Below are positions 39,949-49,637 of a stretch of DNA of 64,000 nucleotides, one piece after another. Source of the stretch: Anaerolineae bacterium (GTDB taxonomy: Bacteria > Chloroflexota > Anaerolineae > Aggregatilineales > UBA3940); NCBI GenBank assembly GCA_016926255.1, contig JAFGOY010000017.1:61915-125914 (forward strand). Reading direction: 5' to 3'. The number at the start of each line of letters is the position of its first letter. Within the stretch, counting starts at the first letter, position 1. The position numbers were made by a program, and so were the translations under genes. The notes under the pieces were generated by a model that saw only the letters and a program-made list of their open reading frames with translations, made no database searches and had not been told where the DNA came from.

Positions 39949-42534
39949 GTGGATATTGATGCAAGACTGATGTTGGAAAAGCGCGCAGACGACCTGATTG
40001 CGCAGATGACTCTCGAAGAAAAAGTGTCCCAGATGGTCTACAATGCCCCGGCCATCGAGCGCCTGGGCATTGCTGAATACAACTGGTGGAACGAAGCCCT
40101 GCATGGTCTTGGCCGGGCGGGGGTCGCAACCGTGTTTCCGCAGGCTATCGCGCTGGCGGCTGCCTGGAACACCGATCTTGTTCATCGGATGGCAGTCGCA
40201 ACCTCCGACGAAGCGCGGGCCAAGCATCATGAAGCTCTGCGGAAAGGGATGCGCAAGATTTATGCGGGCCTGACTTTCTGGTCGCCCAATATCAATATTT
40301 TCCGTGATCCTCGCTGGGGGAGGGGGCAGGAGACATACGGTGAAGACCCGACTCTGTCGGCGGCGATAGGTGTGGCATTCATCACCGGGCTTCAAGGCGA
40401 CGATCCGTCCTGTTTGAAACTGGTCGCCACCCCCAAGCATTACGCGGTACACAGCGGCCCTGAATCGACCCGCCACGAATTCGACGTCCGGATCGGCGAG
40501 CGCGAGATGCGCGAGTTTTACTTCCACGCCTTCGAAGCCAGTATAAAGGAAGGGAAAGCCGTCTCGATCATGGGTGCGTATAACCGCATCAACGGCGAAC
40601 CGGCCTGCGCCAGCACCTTCCTGCTGGAACAGGTGCTCCGTGAGGAGTGGGGCTTCGATGGCTATGTCGTCTCTGACTGCTGGGCGATCCTCGATATTTA
40701 CGAGCATCACAAGGTCGTCAAGACTGCCGCCGAAGCTGCAGCGCTGGCCGTGAGACACGGCTGCGACCTGAACTGCGGGATCACCTTCCCGTCGCTGGTC
40801 AAGGCTGTCGAGGAGGGCCTGATCAGCGAGGAGGAAATCGACCGTTCGGTCCGGCGGCTGCTGGTCGCCCGTTTCCAGTTGGGGATGTTCGATCCGCCAG
40901 AAGATGTTCCCTATGCGTCACTGCCTTACTCGGTTGTCGACTGCCAGGCGCATCGCGATCTGGCTTTGCAGACGGCCCGCGAATCGATTGTGCTGCTCAA
41001 GAACGAGGGTAATTTGCTGCCGCTGGACAAGAACCTCGGTTCGATTGCCATCATCGGCCCCAACGCCGAAAACATTCACTCGCTGCTTGGTAATTACAAC
41101 GGCACGCCTTCTGTGCCGGTCACCCCGGCAGAAGGCATTCGCCGCAAACTGCCGCCCTCGGCGAAGGTCAGCGTGGCGCGCGGCTGTGATATCGCCCAGG
41201 GTATCCGCCATTTCGAGGCGATCCCATCAAATTACCTGCGCCCGGCTGATCCGATCACCCGCGAACACGGGTTGTCGGGGACGTACTATGACAATTCCCA
41301 ATTCGAAGGTGAACCGGTATTCTCCCAGGTCGACGGAAACGTCGATTTCGTGTGGAAGGATTCCTCCCCACTTACAGACCAGGGGTGGGGGGGAACCTTC
41401 TCTATTCGCTGGGAAGGGTTTATCGTTCCACCCACCAGCGGAACCTACCACATCGGCGTTTCCGGGTATTCATGGTACCGGCTGACGCTGAATGGTGAGG
41501 TGCTCGCCGAGAGCGACTTCATTCATCACCCGATGCTGGAAGATGTTGAGGTCGAATTCGAAGCTGGTCAGCTCTACCCCATTGTAATTGACTATGCCAA
41601 CCAGGGGCTGGATCCACAAATCCAGCTACTTTGGTCACCACCCGTGGCCGATCCGGAAACCGTTGCGTTGGAAGCGGCTAAACGCTCTGACGTGATCGTC
41701 GCTGTGATGGGCCTCTCTCCACGGGTGGAGGGCGAGGAGATGTCGGTCCAGGTTGATGGATTCGCCGGTGGCGACCGGACCGACATCCGCCTGCCAGCCA
41801 TTCAGGAGAATCTACTTAAGAAGCTTCACGCGCTGGGCAAGCCGGTGGTGCTGGTGCTGCTGAACGGCAGCGCGCTGGCGATCAACTGGGCTGCCGAGAA
41901 CATCCCGGCGATTGTCGAGGCGTGGTATCCCGGACAATCGGGCGGGGAGGCGCTGGCCGACATTCTGTTCGGCGATGTCAACCCGTCGGGCAAGCTGCCG
42001 GTTACCTTCTACCGGTCGGTGGACGATCTCCCCGATTTCGACGATTACCGTCTGGGCGGCCATACCTACCAGTACTTCAAGGGCGAGCCGCTCTATCCCT
42101 TCGGCTACGGCCTGAGCTACACGACCTTCAAGCTGGACAACCTGCGGATCGACGATCCATCGGTCGAGATCGGCGGGGCGGCGACCGTCATGGTCGATAT
42201 CACCAATACCGGCGAGCGCGCCGGTGACGAAGTCGTCCAGCTTTACACCCGCGAGGTGGAAGCGGACGACACGCGCCCGCTCAAGGTGCTGCGCGGGTTC
42301 TGCCGGGCGTCACTCGAACCGGGCGAAACCCGGACGGTCGCCTTCACGCTGCATACCGGTCAGCTTGGCCGCTATGACTCCGATATGCGCTACATGGTGG
42401 AGCCGGGCGGCGTCGAGGTGATGGTCGGGCAGTCGTCGGCTGATCTTTCCCTGCAGGCCGAGTTGAAGCTGGCCGGCGAGGCGGTAGACATGGCCGATAG
42501 GAAAGTCTTCTACAGTAATGCAAAGCTAACCTGA
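39949..42534 (+). CDS. GH3 glycoside hydrolase with inserted PA14 domain
   Basis: A protein of 861 residues from GTG 39949, seven bases after GGAG. The GH3 barrel comes first: AEYNWWNEALHGLGRAG, NIFRDPRWGRGQETYGEDP, KHYAVHSGPE, and the nucleophile Asp243 in GYVVSDCWAI. After the start of the second GH3 domain, a PA14 domain (about 437-568, LSGTYYDN to LLWSPPV) is inserted; the C-terminal domain resumes with PVVLVLLNGSALAINW, and a fibronectin-type tail ends the chain. There is no signal peptide, so it should cleave imported oligosaccharides inside the cell. It is likely a beta-glucosidase or beta-xylosidase. Confidence 0.92.
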   Translation: MDIDARLMLEKRADDLIAQMTLEEKVSQMVYNAPAIERLGIAEYNWWNEALHGLGRAGVATVFPQAIALAAAWNTDLVHRMAVATSDEARAKHHEALRKGMRKIYAGLTFWSPNINIFRDPRWGRGQETYGEDPTLSAAIGVAFITGLQGDDPSCLKLVATPKHYAVHSGPESTRHEFDVRIGEREMREFYFHAFEASIKEGKAVSIMGAYNRINGEPACASTFLLEQVLREEWGFDGYVVSDCWAILDIYEHHKVVKTAAEAAALAVRHGCDLNCGITFPSLVKAVEEGLISEEEIDRSVRRLLVARFQLGMFDPPEDVPYASLPYSVVDCQAHRDLALQTARESIVLLKNEGNLLPLDKNLGSIAIIGPNAENIHSLLGNYNGTPSVPVTPAEGIRRKLPPSAKVSVARGCDIAQGIRHFEAIPSNYLRPADPITREHGLSGTYYDNSQFEGEPVFSQVDGNVDFVWKDSSPLTDQGWGGTFSIRWEGFIVPPTSGTYHIGVSGYSWYRLTLNGEVLAESDFIHHPMLEDVEVEFEAGQLYPIVIDYANQGLDPQIQLLWSPPVADPETVALEAAKRSDVIVAVMGLSPRVEGEEMSVQVDGFAGGDRTDIRLPAIQENLLKKLHALGKPVVLVLLNGSALAINWAAENIPAIVEAWYPGQSGGEALADILFGDVNPSGKLPVTFYRSVDDLPDFDDYRLGGHTYQYFKGEPLYPFGYGLSYTTFKLDNLRIDDPSVEIGGAATVMVDITNTGERAGDEVVQLYTREVEADDTRPLKVLRGFCRASLEPGETRTVAFTLHTGQLGRYDSDMRYMVEPGGVEVMVGQSSADLSLQAELKLAGEAVDMADRKVFYSNAKLT

Positions 42535-42557
42535 CATCCATCGAGGATGATTCGAGA

Positions 42558-42602
42558 GGCGGGGAGGACGCGCAGCAGTGGCGTTCTCCTCGTCGCTTTT
42601 TA
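42558..42602 (+). terminator. Terminator of the LacI-controlled sugar operon
   Basis: Imperfect stem of about thirteen bp (gcggggaggacgc with gcgttctcctcgtcgc) followed by ttttta. Confidence 0.7.
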
Positions 42603-42713
42603 GATGCCAGCAAGTTGATGTAGAATAAATCGCAGGGTCGGGAGTCCGTACGCCCCAGGTTTAACAATTTGTCACTCAACAAGAAGATTCCTCCTCTTCA
42701 AAGGATGTTGTCT

Positions 42714-44246
42714 ATGTCGGAGCAAAAACGTATCTTTGGCCTGTCATCGACTGGCCTGGTTATTCTCATTGCCGCAATCGTGAAGTTTACGATCCACCTG
42801 ATCTATGCCCCCGGCTACGGCTTTTTTCTCGACGAGCTTTATACCATCGCCCTGAGCCGACACCTGGCCTTCGGGTATGTGGATTTGCCGCCCCTCGTTC
42901 CCCTGCTGGTGGCGCTCAGCCGCTTCCTGCTCGGCGACTCTCTGTTTGCCTATCATATCTTCCCGGCGCTTGCCGGGTCGGCGACTCTTGTCTTCATCTG
43001 CCTGATTACAAAGGAGTTCGGCGGTAAGCCCTTCGCCGTTGCGCTGAGCGCCCTGGGGTTCATCGGCGTTCCGATCTGGCTGGGCGTCGATTCGATATTC
43101 TGCTACGACAGCATCGACCAGATGGTGCTGTCGGCGTTTTTGTATGTGCTTGTCCGGTTGCTAAGGACGGGCAACCGAAAGCTCTGGCTGCTGCTGGGGC
43201 TGATCGCGGGCATCGCCTGTAATACCAAAATGACCATCCTGTTCCTGGGGCCAGGCTTTCTGATTGCGCTCCTCATATCGAAGTACCGGAAAGACCTGCT
43301 GACGCCCTGGCCTTACCTGGGGGCGGCGATCTGCCTGGTCATTGTATCGCCGTACCTGATCTGGCAGGTTGCCAATGACTGGCCGACACTCGAATACTGG
43401 ACTGCCTATGGCACCGCGCGGGTCTATCAGGCTTCTGTGCTGCAGTATCTCACAAATATCTTCCTGTACATGAATCCGTTTTTCCTGCCTCTGTGGCTGA
43501 TCGGTCTGTACCGCATCTTCCGCCGCCTGGACGATACGGATTACTCCTTCCTGGGCCTGCTGTTCGTGTTCACACTGGCACTGATGTTCCTGCTGCACGC
43601 ATCGGCCCGGATGCTCGCCGAGCTTTTCATTCCGCTCCTTGCTGCTGGATCGGTGTTCGTGGAAGAGATATTCAGCCGGGTAAGCTGGGGAAAGGTGCTG
43701 AAGGCTGTCCCTGTGGTTTACCTGCTGGCCGCGTTTGTCCTTGTAGCTCCATCCAGCCTGCCGATTCTCCCGATGGAGGAGGCGCTTGCCTTCACCGATG
43801 CTGTGGGACTCTCGTCGATGGTCGTCAAAGAGTTCAACGGCGGTATCTCAGCTTACCCGATACTTCTCTACGGGCGGCTTCACTGGGATGAGTTGGTTCA
43901 GAATGTGGCCGAAGTGTACGACGATCTTCCACCGGAGGAGCGTGCCATTGCCGGAATCTATGCCGATCACTACTCGAGTGCCGGTGCGATAGATCAGTTA
44001 GGGCCTGAATATGGGCTTCCTCACGCGGTCAGCGGCTCTCTGACCTATTACCTCTGGGGGCCGGGATATTCCTGGGACGTGATGATCATCGTCACCATGA
44101 AGTCGAACGAGATGGCGGTCTTCTTCGACGAGTGCGAACTGGCGATTGATACCCAGTACGTATATGACAGCCCCAATATTTATGTGTGTAGAGGGCCGAG
44201 AGTCTCCGCCGATGAGATCTGGGGGGCTTCCAAGTATTACCGTTAG
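42714..44246 (+). CDS. GT39-type (ArnT/PMT-like) membrane glycosyltransferase
   Basis: A protein of 510 residues with about ten membrane helices. The first external loop has YGFFLDELYTIALSRHLAFGYVDLPPL, whose Asp-Glu and conserved spacing identify the GT39/ArnT/PMT superfamily, enzymes that take sugar from polyprenyl-phosphate donors. A soluble C-terminal domain (about 370-510) ends at SKYYR. I start at ATG 42714 with AAAGGA eight bases ahead; a TTG at 42669 is in frame. It has no partners nearby, so the acceptor (lipid or protein) is unknown. Confidence 0.85.
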   Translation: MSEQKRIFGLSSTGLVILIAAIVKFTIHLIYAPGYGFFLDELYTIALSRHLAFGYVDLPPLVPLLVALSRFLLGDSLFAYHIFPALAGSATLVFICLITKEFGGKPFAVALSALGFIGVPIWLGVDSIFCYDSIDQMVLSAFLYVLVRLLRTGNRKLWLLLGLIAGIACNTKMTILFLGPGFLIALLISKYRKDLLTPWPYLGAAICLVIVSPYLIWQVANDWPTLEYWTAYGTARVYQASVLQYLTNIFLYMNPFFLPLWLIGLYRIFRRLDDTDYSFLGLLFVFTLALMFLLHASARMLAELFIPLLAAGSVFVEEIFSRVSWGKVLKAVPVVYLLAAFVLVAPSSLPILPMEEALAFTDAVGLSSMVVKEFNGGISAYPILLYGRLHWDELVQNVAEVYDDLPPEERAIAGIYADHYSSAGAIDQLGPEYGLPHAVSGSLTYYLWGPGYSWDVMIIVTMKSNEMAVFFDECELAIDTQYVYDSPNIYVCRGPRVSADEIWGASKYYR

Positions 44247-44300
44247 CGGTCAACCTGGGGAGCATCTAAAAGCGCAGGATCATTCAATTCATCACTATAA

Positions 44301-44343
44301 ACCGGGAGAATGTGCACAGTAAAGATATTCTCCCGGTCGCTTT
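44301..44343 (+). terminator. Probable terminator after the GT39 gene
   Basis: Eleven-bp perfect stem accgggagaat/attctcccggt with a 15-base loop, followed by cgctttct. The T-run is weak. Confidence 0.55.
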
Positions 44344-44435
44344 CTATGGGGGCTATCACCGGCTGCCGATCATCCAGATTTGCACAGCGGTATATAATGA
44401 GGAAGACGTATGCTGTTGAACAGGAGACCACGCAC

Positions 44436-46424
44436 ATGCTGCCGACATCGTACCCGATCTGCCATGATACACTCAGGCAGGTCTGGCAGACGTTTGTAAC
44501 AACCGGGCAGGTTTCATCTGTTGATGGATATACCCCCGACCCGGGGGTTGTCCGCTCGTGGCAGCGCTGCGTACTGCGCTACGATTCCTTCACCGCGCCC
44601 CGCCCGACCATTTCCGACGATCATTCGTTTGCCTCGCTGGTCAAGGCGCAGACCCTGCTGCTGACGAATGCCCTGCCACACATGGAGGATATCCACCAGT
44701 ATATGGAAGGCTCCGACTGCGCCATCGTGCTGGCCGATGGCTCCGGCTGTCTGCTGCGCGTGATCGGGGATCGCCGCGCCGTCGAGATGGTCCACGAGCT
44801 GCGGCTGGGGCCGGGCGCTTACTGGTCTGAAACCTACCTGGGCACCAACGCGGTCGGCATGACGCTGGTCGATGCCTCGCCGGTGCAGGTCGTCGGTGCC
44901 GAACATTTCTTCCAGGATCACCACCGCTTCACCTCGACCGCCGCCCCGATCCACCACGTTTCAGGGCGCATCATCGGCGTGATCGGGATCGTCGGCCCGG
45001 CGGAGACATCTACCTCGCACACGCTTTCGCTGGTGATGGCCGTCGCCCGCACCATCGGCAGCCAGCTCCAGACCAATCACTACCTGGCCGAAGCGAGCTA
45101 CCGGCTGGCCGAGATCAAGACGATCCTGGAGGCAATATCGACCGGGGTCGTCTCGTGGGACAGCGAGAACCGGGTGATCAACGTCAACGCACGGGCTGCC
45201 GAGTTGCTGGGGATCAATCCTTCGGCGGTGGAAGGCAACCTGGTATTGGAGGCGCTGGCGCTTCCCCCGGTGCTGCGCGATGCGATCCTTGACCGAACCG
45301 AGTTTGTCGACCGCGAGATGACCTTTGAAAACGGCGGCGTGCCTACCCGGTCGCTGGTCAGCCTGCTTCCGATTGCCACTGGCGAGCACGGCTCGTCGGG
45401 CTGTGTGATGATGATCAACCCCATTGAGCAGGTACATCAGCTTGTCCGGCGGGTAGTCGGCGTGCAAGCGGCGTTGACCCTGGAGAACATGACCGCCGAG
45501 TCGAGCGTGATGCGATCGGTGCTGCGCCAGGCGCGGATCGCCGGGCGGGGGATGGCCCCGGTGCTGCTGATCGGCGAGGGTGGGGTGGGCAAGAACCCGC
45601 TGGCGCGGGCCATCCACAACGACAGTGATCGGGCCAACCGGCCCTTCTTCGCTTTCAACTGCCGGGCGATCCCGCATGAGCTGATGTTAAACGAATTCCT
45701 CGGCAGCGATCGAAATGCGCAGGAAATGCGCCCCAGTAAGTTCGAGTTGGCCAACGGCGGCACGCTGGTTTTCGACCAGATCGAGAACCTCTCGCTGGCG
45801 ATGCAGGAAGCGTTGCTCCATGTCATCGAGACACGGCACGTGATGCGCCTCGACGGTCTGCAGTCGATCCCGGTCGACGTGCGGATCGTCGCCACCACGT
45901 CGACCAATCTCGAAGAACTGGTCGCATCGGGGAGTTTCGTGCCCGATCTCTACTACTGTTTTGGGGTATTTAATATCGAGATTCCGCCCCTGCGCGAGCG
46001 CAAGGACGATATTCCCTTCCTGGTTCGCCGTTTTCTCGACCGGATCGCCCGCCGCGACCGCACCGTCGGTTACATCGAAGTCGCGGAGGGCGCGATGGAG
46101 GTTCTCTGTAACTATCCCTGGCCGGGCAATGTGCGCGAGTTGGAGAGCGTTCTGGAGCAGGCGTATTATCTCGCGGAAGGGCCGCTGATCCGGGCCGCCG
46201 ACCTTCCGAAGTCGATCCGCTGGGGGCGGGTGCTGACCGCCTCGTCGCCGCGCGCGCTGCCGGTTCTCACCGCCGCCGCCGCCGAGCGCGAGGCGATCAT
46301 CCGGGCGGGGATAGCCTGTGATGGACGTGTCACGGAGATGGCCCGCCAGTTGGGGATCGGGCGGACGACACTCTGGCGAAAGATGAAGGCGCTCAACCTG
46401 ACCACCGCTGATTTCAAGCGTTAG
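44436..46424 (+). CDS. dhaR: DhaR-type activator of dihydroxyacetone/glycerol genes
   Basis: A protein of 662 residues. Order: GAF-type sensor (about 60-200), PAS domain (about 220-310), AAA+ domain like sigma-54 activators (about 350-570) and a Fis-type helix-turn-helix. The AAA+ part is degenerate: Walker A is GEGGVGKNP, the Walker B acid pair DE is DQ (LVFDQIEN), and the GAFTGA loop that contacts sigma-54 is absent. E. coli DhaR is likewise a member that works with sigma-70, and the C-terminal RVTEM-LGIGRTTLWRKMK resembles it as I recall it. The ATG at 44436 follows AGGAG. The dha genes lie directly downstream. Confidence 0.9.
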   Translation: MLPTSYPICHDTLRQVWQTFVTTGQVSSVDGYTPDPGVVRSWQRCVLRYDSFTAPRPTISDDHSFASLVKAQTLLLTNALPHMEDIHQYMEGSDCAIVLADGSGCLLRVIGDRRAVEMVHELRLGPGAYWSETYLGTNAVGMTLVDASPVQVVGAEHFFQDHHRFTSTAAPIHHVSGRIIGVIGIVGPAETSTSHTLSLVMAVARTIGSQLQTNHYLAEASYRLAEIKTILEAISTGVVSWDSENRVINVNARAAELLGINPSAVEGNLVLEALALPPVLRDAILDRTEFVDREMTFENGGVPTRSLVSLLPIATGEHGSSGCVMMINPIEQVHQLVRRVVGVQAALTLENMTAESSVMRSVLRQARIAGRGMAPVLLIGEGGVGKNPLARAIHNDSDRANRPFFAFNCRAIPHELMLNEFLGSDRNAQEMRPSKFELANGGTLVFDQIENLSLAMQEALLHVIETRHVMRLDGLQSIPVDVRIVATTSTNLEELVASGSFVPDLYYCFGVFNIEIPPLRERKDDIPFLVRRFLDRIARRDRTVGYIEVAEGAMEVLCNYPWPGNVRELESVLEQAYYLAEGPLIRAADLPKSIRWGRVLTASSPRALPVLTAAAAEREAIIRAGIACDGRVTEMARQLGIGRTTLWRKMKALNLTTADFKR

Positions 46425-46455
46425 ACATCTCTCCTTTTTCTCGAAGCGGAATAAT

Positions 46456-46503
46456 GGTTCATTATGAAACGTTATTACCTCGTACTCGTTCCATAATGGA
46501 ACG
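46456..46503. promoter_or_regulatory. Two palindromes, candidate DhaR operators, before glpF
   Basis: GGTTCATTATGAAAC (46456-46470, imperfect) and CGTTCCATAATGGAACG (46487-46503, a perfect 17-bp palindrome), centres 32 bp apart, about three helical turns. A weak sigma-70 promoter TTGATC-N17-TAGCAT lies 16 bases beyond, at 46519-46547. The rest of the 495-base gap 46425-46919 shows no gene and only a good ribosome site before glpF. Confidence 0.55.
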
Positions 46504-46919
46504 GAAATCGACCCGATATTGATCCCCTTGTAAATGTGGATTAGCATGAGGAATGTGGTCCCTGATCCACTTCCTGCACACCGACTACTGCCTCTTTTTT
46601 TACTGGTCATTGCAAAGATAAATCTCCAGAGCAGTTGAGGGTCGTTACATTGGTTGTATTTGTCATCTCTATTGTTGTCTGAAAGAAGGTCGTTCGCGCC
46701 TTGATATGTGCTGTCTATCGGCAGTAGAACGCGTGCTGCCGTTCCGGTATCGTCCGGCGGCGCTTCTGGTTTAGAGATGGGGAGAGAAGGGACAGCATTT
46801 TTAGTCCATCGATGCAAGTTTAGAAAGGGAAGGTGCATAGGGAAGAATCAAAAGACACAGCTATCAAAATAGGGCAGTTCTTGTACAAGTCTACTCTGAA
46901 TTTTCAATAGGAGCGCAAA

Positions 46920-47714
46920 ATGAAGAAAAACGGACTGTGGGGAGAACTGGTAGCCGAATGCTTCGGCACGTTCGTCCTGATTCTGCTGGGGGATGGTGTT
47001 GTCGCCAATGTTGGCCTCGCGCCGCGCCTGGCTGCCCCAGCCTATAACTGGAACACCATCACCATCGGATGGGCGTTCGCCGTGATCGTCGCCGTCTATG
47101 TTGCCGGCGGCGTTTCTGGCGCGCACATCAACCCGGCAGTGACGCTTGGCCTGGCCGTCAAGCGTGGCTTCCCCTGGGCGAAGGTGGTTCCGTATATCAT
47201 TGCCCAGATGGTAGGTGCCTTCCTTGGTGCGCTGGGCGTCTACCTGGTCTACATGGAGGGGCTGATCGAAGCCGGTATGCCGAATGTCTGGTGCACCGGG
47301 CCTGGATCGGTGTTTGGCAGTGCCTTCTGGGGTGGGGCCGGTGGGAGTGCGGCTGGCGGATACTCGCTACTCAACGCATCCATCGCCGAGTTGTTCGGCA
47401 CGATGGTGCTGATGTGGGGCGTGTTAGCCAGCGGCGATGCCAAGAACCTGGGCCTGAAGAACAACATGGGCCCCTGGCTGGTTGGTGGTACGGTTCTGGC
47501 TGTCGGCCTCTCACTGGGTGGCCCCAGCGGCTACGCCATCAACCCTGCCCGTGACCTCGGCCCGCGCCTCTTCGGCCTGGTCGTCGGCACACAGGGACTG
47601 TTCAGTGATATCTACTGGCTGGTTCCACCGGTTCTGGTTGTTCTGCTGGGCGGGGTTCTCGGCCCGTTCTTCTACGACTGGTTCATCTCACCGTTCCTGC
47701 CGTCCGGGGAGTAG
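46920..47714 (+). CDS. glpF: Glycerol facilitator (aquaglyceroporin)
   Basis: A protein of 264 residues, six helices plus two half-helices. Both pore motifs are present: SGAHINPAVTLG and GYAINPARDLGPRLFG; Asp after the second NPA (NPARD) marks glycerol facilitators as opposed to water-selective aquaporins. It would admit glycerol, and possibly dihydroxyacetone, by diffusion for trapping by GlpK or DhaKLM. It is the first gene of the dha/glp run; aataggagc precedes the ATG. Confidence 0.93.
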   Translation: MKKNGLWGELVAECFGTFVLILLGDGVVANVGLAPRLAAPAYNWNTITIGWAFAVIVAVYVAGGVSGAHINPAVTLGLAVKRGFPWAKVVPYIIAQMVGAFLGALGVYLVYMEGLIEAGMPNVWCTGPGSVFGSAFWGGAGGSAAGGYSLLNASIAELFGTMVLMWGVLASGDAKNLGLKNNMGPWLVGGTVLAVGLSLGGPSGYAINPARDLGPRLFGLVVGTQGLFSDIYWLVPPVLVVLLGGVLGPFFYDWFISPFLPSGE

Positions 47715-47791
47715 TCTTTTCCCGGCAGGTGCTTTGAAAAACCTGATATAAACAAAAAGTAAGGAACGACTACAGAGAGGAACATACCGGT

Positions 47792-48865
47792 ATGAAGAAG
47801 CTGATCAACGCAATAGACGATGTCGTAAAAGAACAGCTGGAAGGCATGGCTGTAGCTCACCCGGACCTGATCAAAGTCCACTTTGAGCCGAACTTCGTCT
47901 ACCGGGCCGATGCGCCGGTAAGCGGTAAAGTGGCTGTGATCTCCGGTGGCGGCAGCGGCCACGAGCCAATGCATGGCGGGTTCGTCGGCATGGGAATGCT
48001 CGACGCGGCCTGCCCCGGTGAGGTCTTCACCTCGCCCACACCCGATCAGATGTATGAAGCCGCCAAGATGGTCGACGGCGGCGCTGGCGTCCTGTACCTG
48101 GTCAAGAACTATACCGGCGACGTCCTGAACTTCGAGACGGCTGCCGAGTTAGCCTTTGCCGAGGGAGTCAAGGTCCAGAGCATTCTGATCGACGACGATA
48201 CGGCGGTAAAAGACAGCCTCTATACCGCCGGGCGGCGTGGTGTTGGCACCACCGTTCTGGTAGAAAAGATCGTCGGCGGGGCGGCGGAAGCCAAGTACCC
48301 GCTTGATAAACTGTCCGACCTGGCCCGCAAGGCCAATATGTATGGCCGTTCCATCGGCATCGCGTTGACCTCGTGCACCGTCCCTGCTGCCGGGAAGCCG
48401 ACCTTCGACCTTGGCCCGAACGAGTTCGAGTTCGGTATCGGCATTCACGGCGAGCCGGGCCGCGAGCGGTTTGATATGAAGACCGCCGACGAGATCACCG
48501 AAATGATGGCGGCTGCCATCATCGACGATGGCCCTTATACACGCACTGTTCGTGAGTGGGATAATGACTCCGGCGAGTGGGTCGAGAAGAAACTGACCGA
48601 CGACCCGTTGAAGTCGGGCGACGAGGTAATCGCCTTCGTCAACAGCATGGGGGGAACACCGGTCTCCGAGCTGTACGCGATCTATCGCAAGCTGGCCGAG
48701 ATTTGCAAGGGCAAGGGCTTGAAGATCGTGCGCAACCTGATCGGCCCCTACATCACTTCGCTGGATATGGCGGGGTGCTCGATCACGCTGATGAAGACGG
48801 ATGCGGAAATCTTGAAGTTCTGGGATGCTCCGGTCAAGACGCCCGGCTTGCGTTGGGGTGTATAA
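47792..48865 (+). CDS. dhaK: Dihydroxyacetone kinase subunit DhaK
   Basis: A protein of 357 residues, the length of the PEP-dependent DhaK. Typical segments are [34 protein letters not shown] and GIGIHGEPG, whose His forms a hemiaminal with dihydroxyacetone. It holds the substrate for phosphorylation by DhaL. In E. coli DhaK also represses DhaR in the absence of substrate. DhaL follows after 91 bases. Confidence 0.95.
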   Translation: MKKLINAIDDVVKEQLEGMAVAHPDLIKVHFEPNFVYRADAPVSGKVAVISGGGSGHEPMHGGFVGMGMLDAACPGEVFTSPTPDQMYEAAKMVDGGAGVLYLVKNYTGDVLNFETAAELAFAEGVKVQSILIDDDTAVKDSLYTAGRRGVGTTVLVEKIVGGAAEAKYPLDKLSDLARKANMYGRSIGIALTSCTVPAAGKPTFDLGPNEFEFGIGIHGEPGRERFDMKTADEITEMMAAAIIDDGPYTRTVREWDNDSGEWVEKKLTDDPLKSGDEVIAFVNSMGGTPVSELYAIYRKLAEICKGKGLKIVRNLIGPYITSLDMAGCSITLMKTDAEILKFWDAPVKTPGLRWGV

Positions 48866-48956
48866 TCAAGGCATGGCCTTTGGGTTAGAGAGAGTGGGGT
48901 TAGATGCCCACGCTCTCTAACCCTCCGAAAAGTGTATAAGGAGCAAGTCTATCACC

Positions 48957-49589
48957 ATGGTAACCAGAGATCAAATCGTACAATGGCTCAACAATCTGGC
49001 TGAAGTCCTGGCGGAAAACAAGGAATACCTGACCGATCTCGACTCGGCCATTGGCGATGCGGATCATGGCATCAATATGAATCGCGGCTTCAAGAAAGTC
49101 ATCGAGAAGCTGCCCAGTGTGGCCGATACCGACATCGGCAATATCCTCAAGACGACCGGCATGACGTTGATTTCCAGCGTAGGCGGCGCGAGCGGCCCTC
49201 TGTATGGGACGTTCTTCATGCGCAGCGGCATGGCCCTCCAGGCCAAGCAGGAGCTGGATGACGGCGACCTGTACCAGATGCTTGAATCCGGTGTCGAGGG
49301 GATCGTCCAGCGCGGGCGACCTGTACTGGGTGACAAGACCATGTTTGATGCCTGGAGTCCGGCACTTGAAGCGCTGAAAGCGGCGACCGCCAATGGCGAC
49401 AACACCATCACCGCCCTTGAAAAATCGGTGATGGCTGCCGAGCAGGGCATGAAAGATACCATTCCCATGCAGGCCAGAAAGGGCCGGGCCAGTTACCTTG
49501 GTGAGCGCAGCATCGGTCATCAAGACCCGGGTGCAACGTCGTCATACCTCATGCTAAAGACCCTACTCGAAACGTTGCAAGCCGAATAA
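48957..49589 (+). CDS. dhaL: Dihydroxyacetone kinase subunit DhaL
   Basis: A protein of 210 residues, standard for DhaL. LDSAIGDADHGINMNRGF carries the Asp cluster that chelates Mg-ADP, and VGGASGPLYGTFF and RASYLGERSIGHQDPGATS are family hallmarks. In the PEP-dependent system the ADP is a bound cofactor that DhaM rephosphorylates. In E. coli DhaL-ADP activates DhaR. Ribosome site aaggagc precedes the start. Confidence 0.95.
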   Translation: MVTRDQIVQWLNNLAEVLAENKEYLTDLDSAIGDADHGINMNRGFKKVIEKLPSVADTDIGNILKTTGMTLISSVGGASGPLYGTFFMRSGMALQAKQELDDGDLYQMLESGVEGIVQRGRPVLGDKTMFDAWSPALEALKAATANGDNTITALEKSVMAAEQGMKDTIPMQARKGRASYLGERSIGHQDPGATSSYLMLKTLLETLQAE

Positions 49590-49637
49590 TCACTTGGGGT
49601 GGTTCAGGCCACCCCCTGTTATATAAAGGAGTAAATC

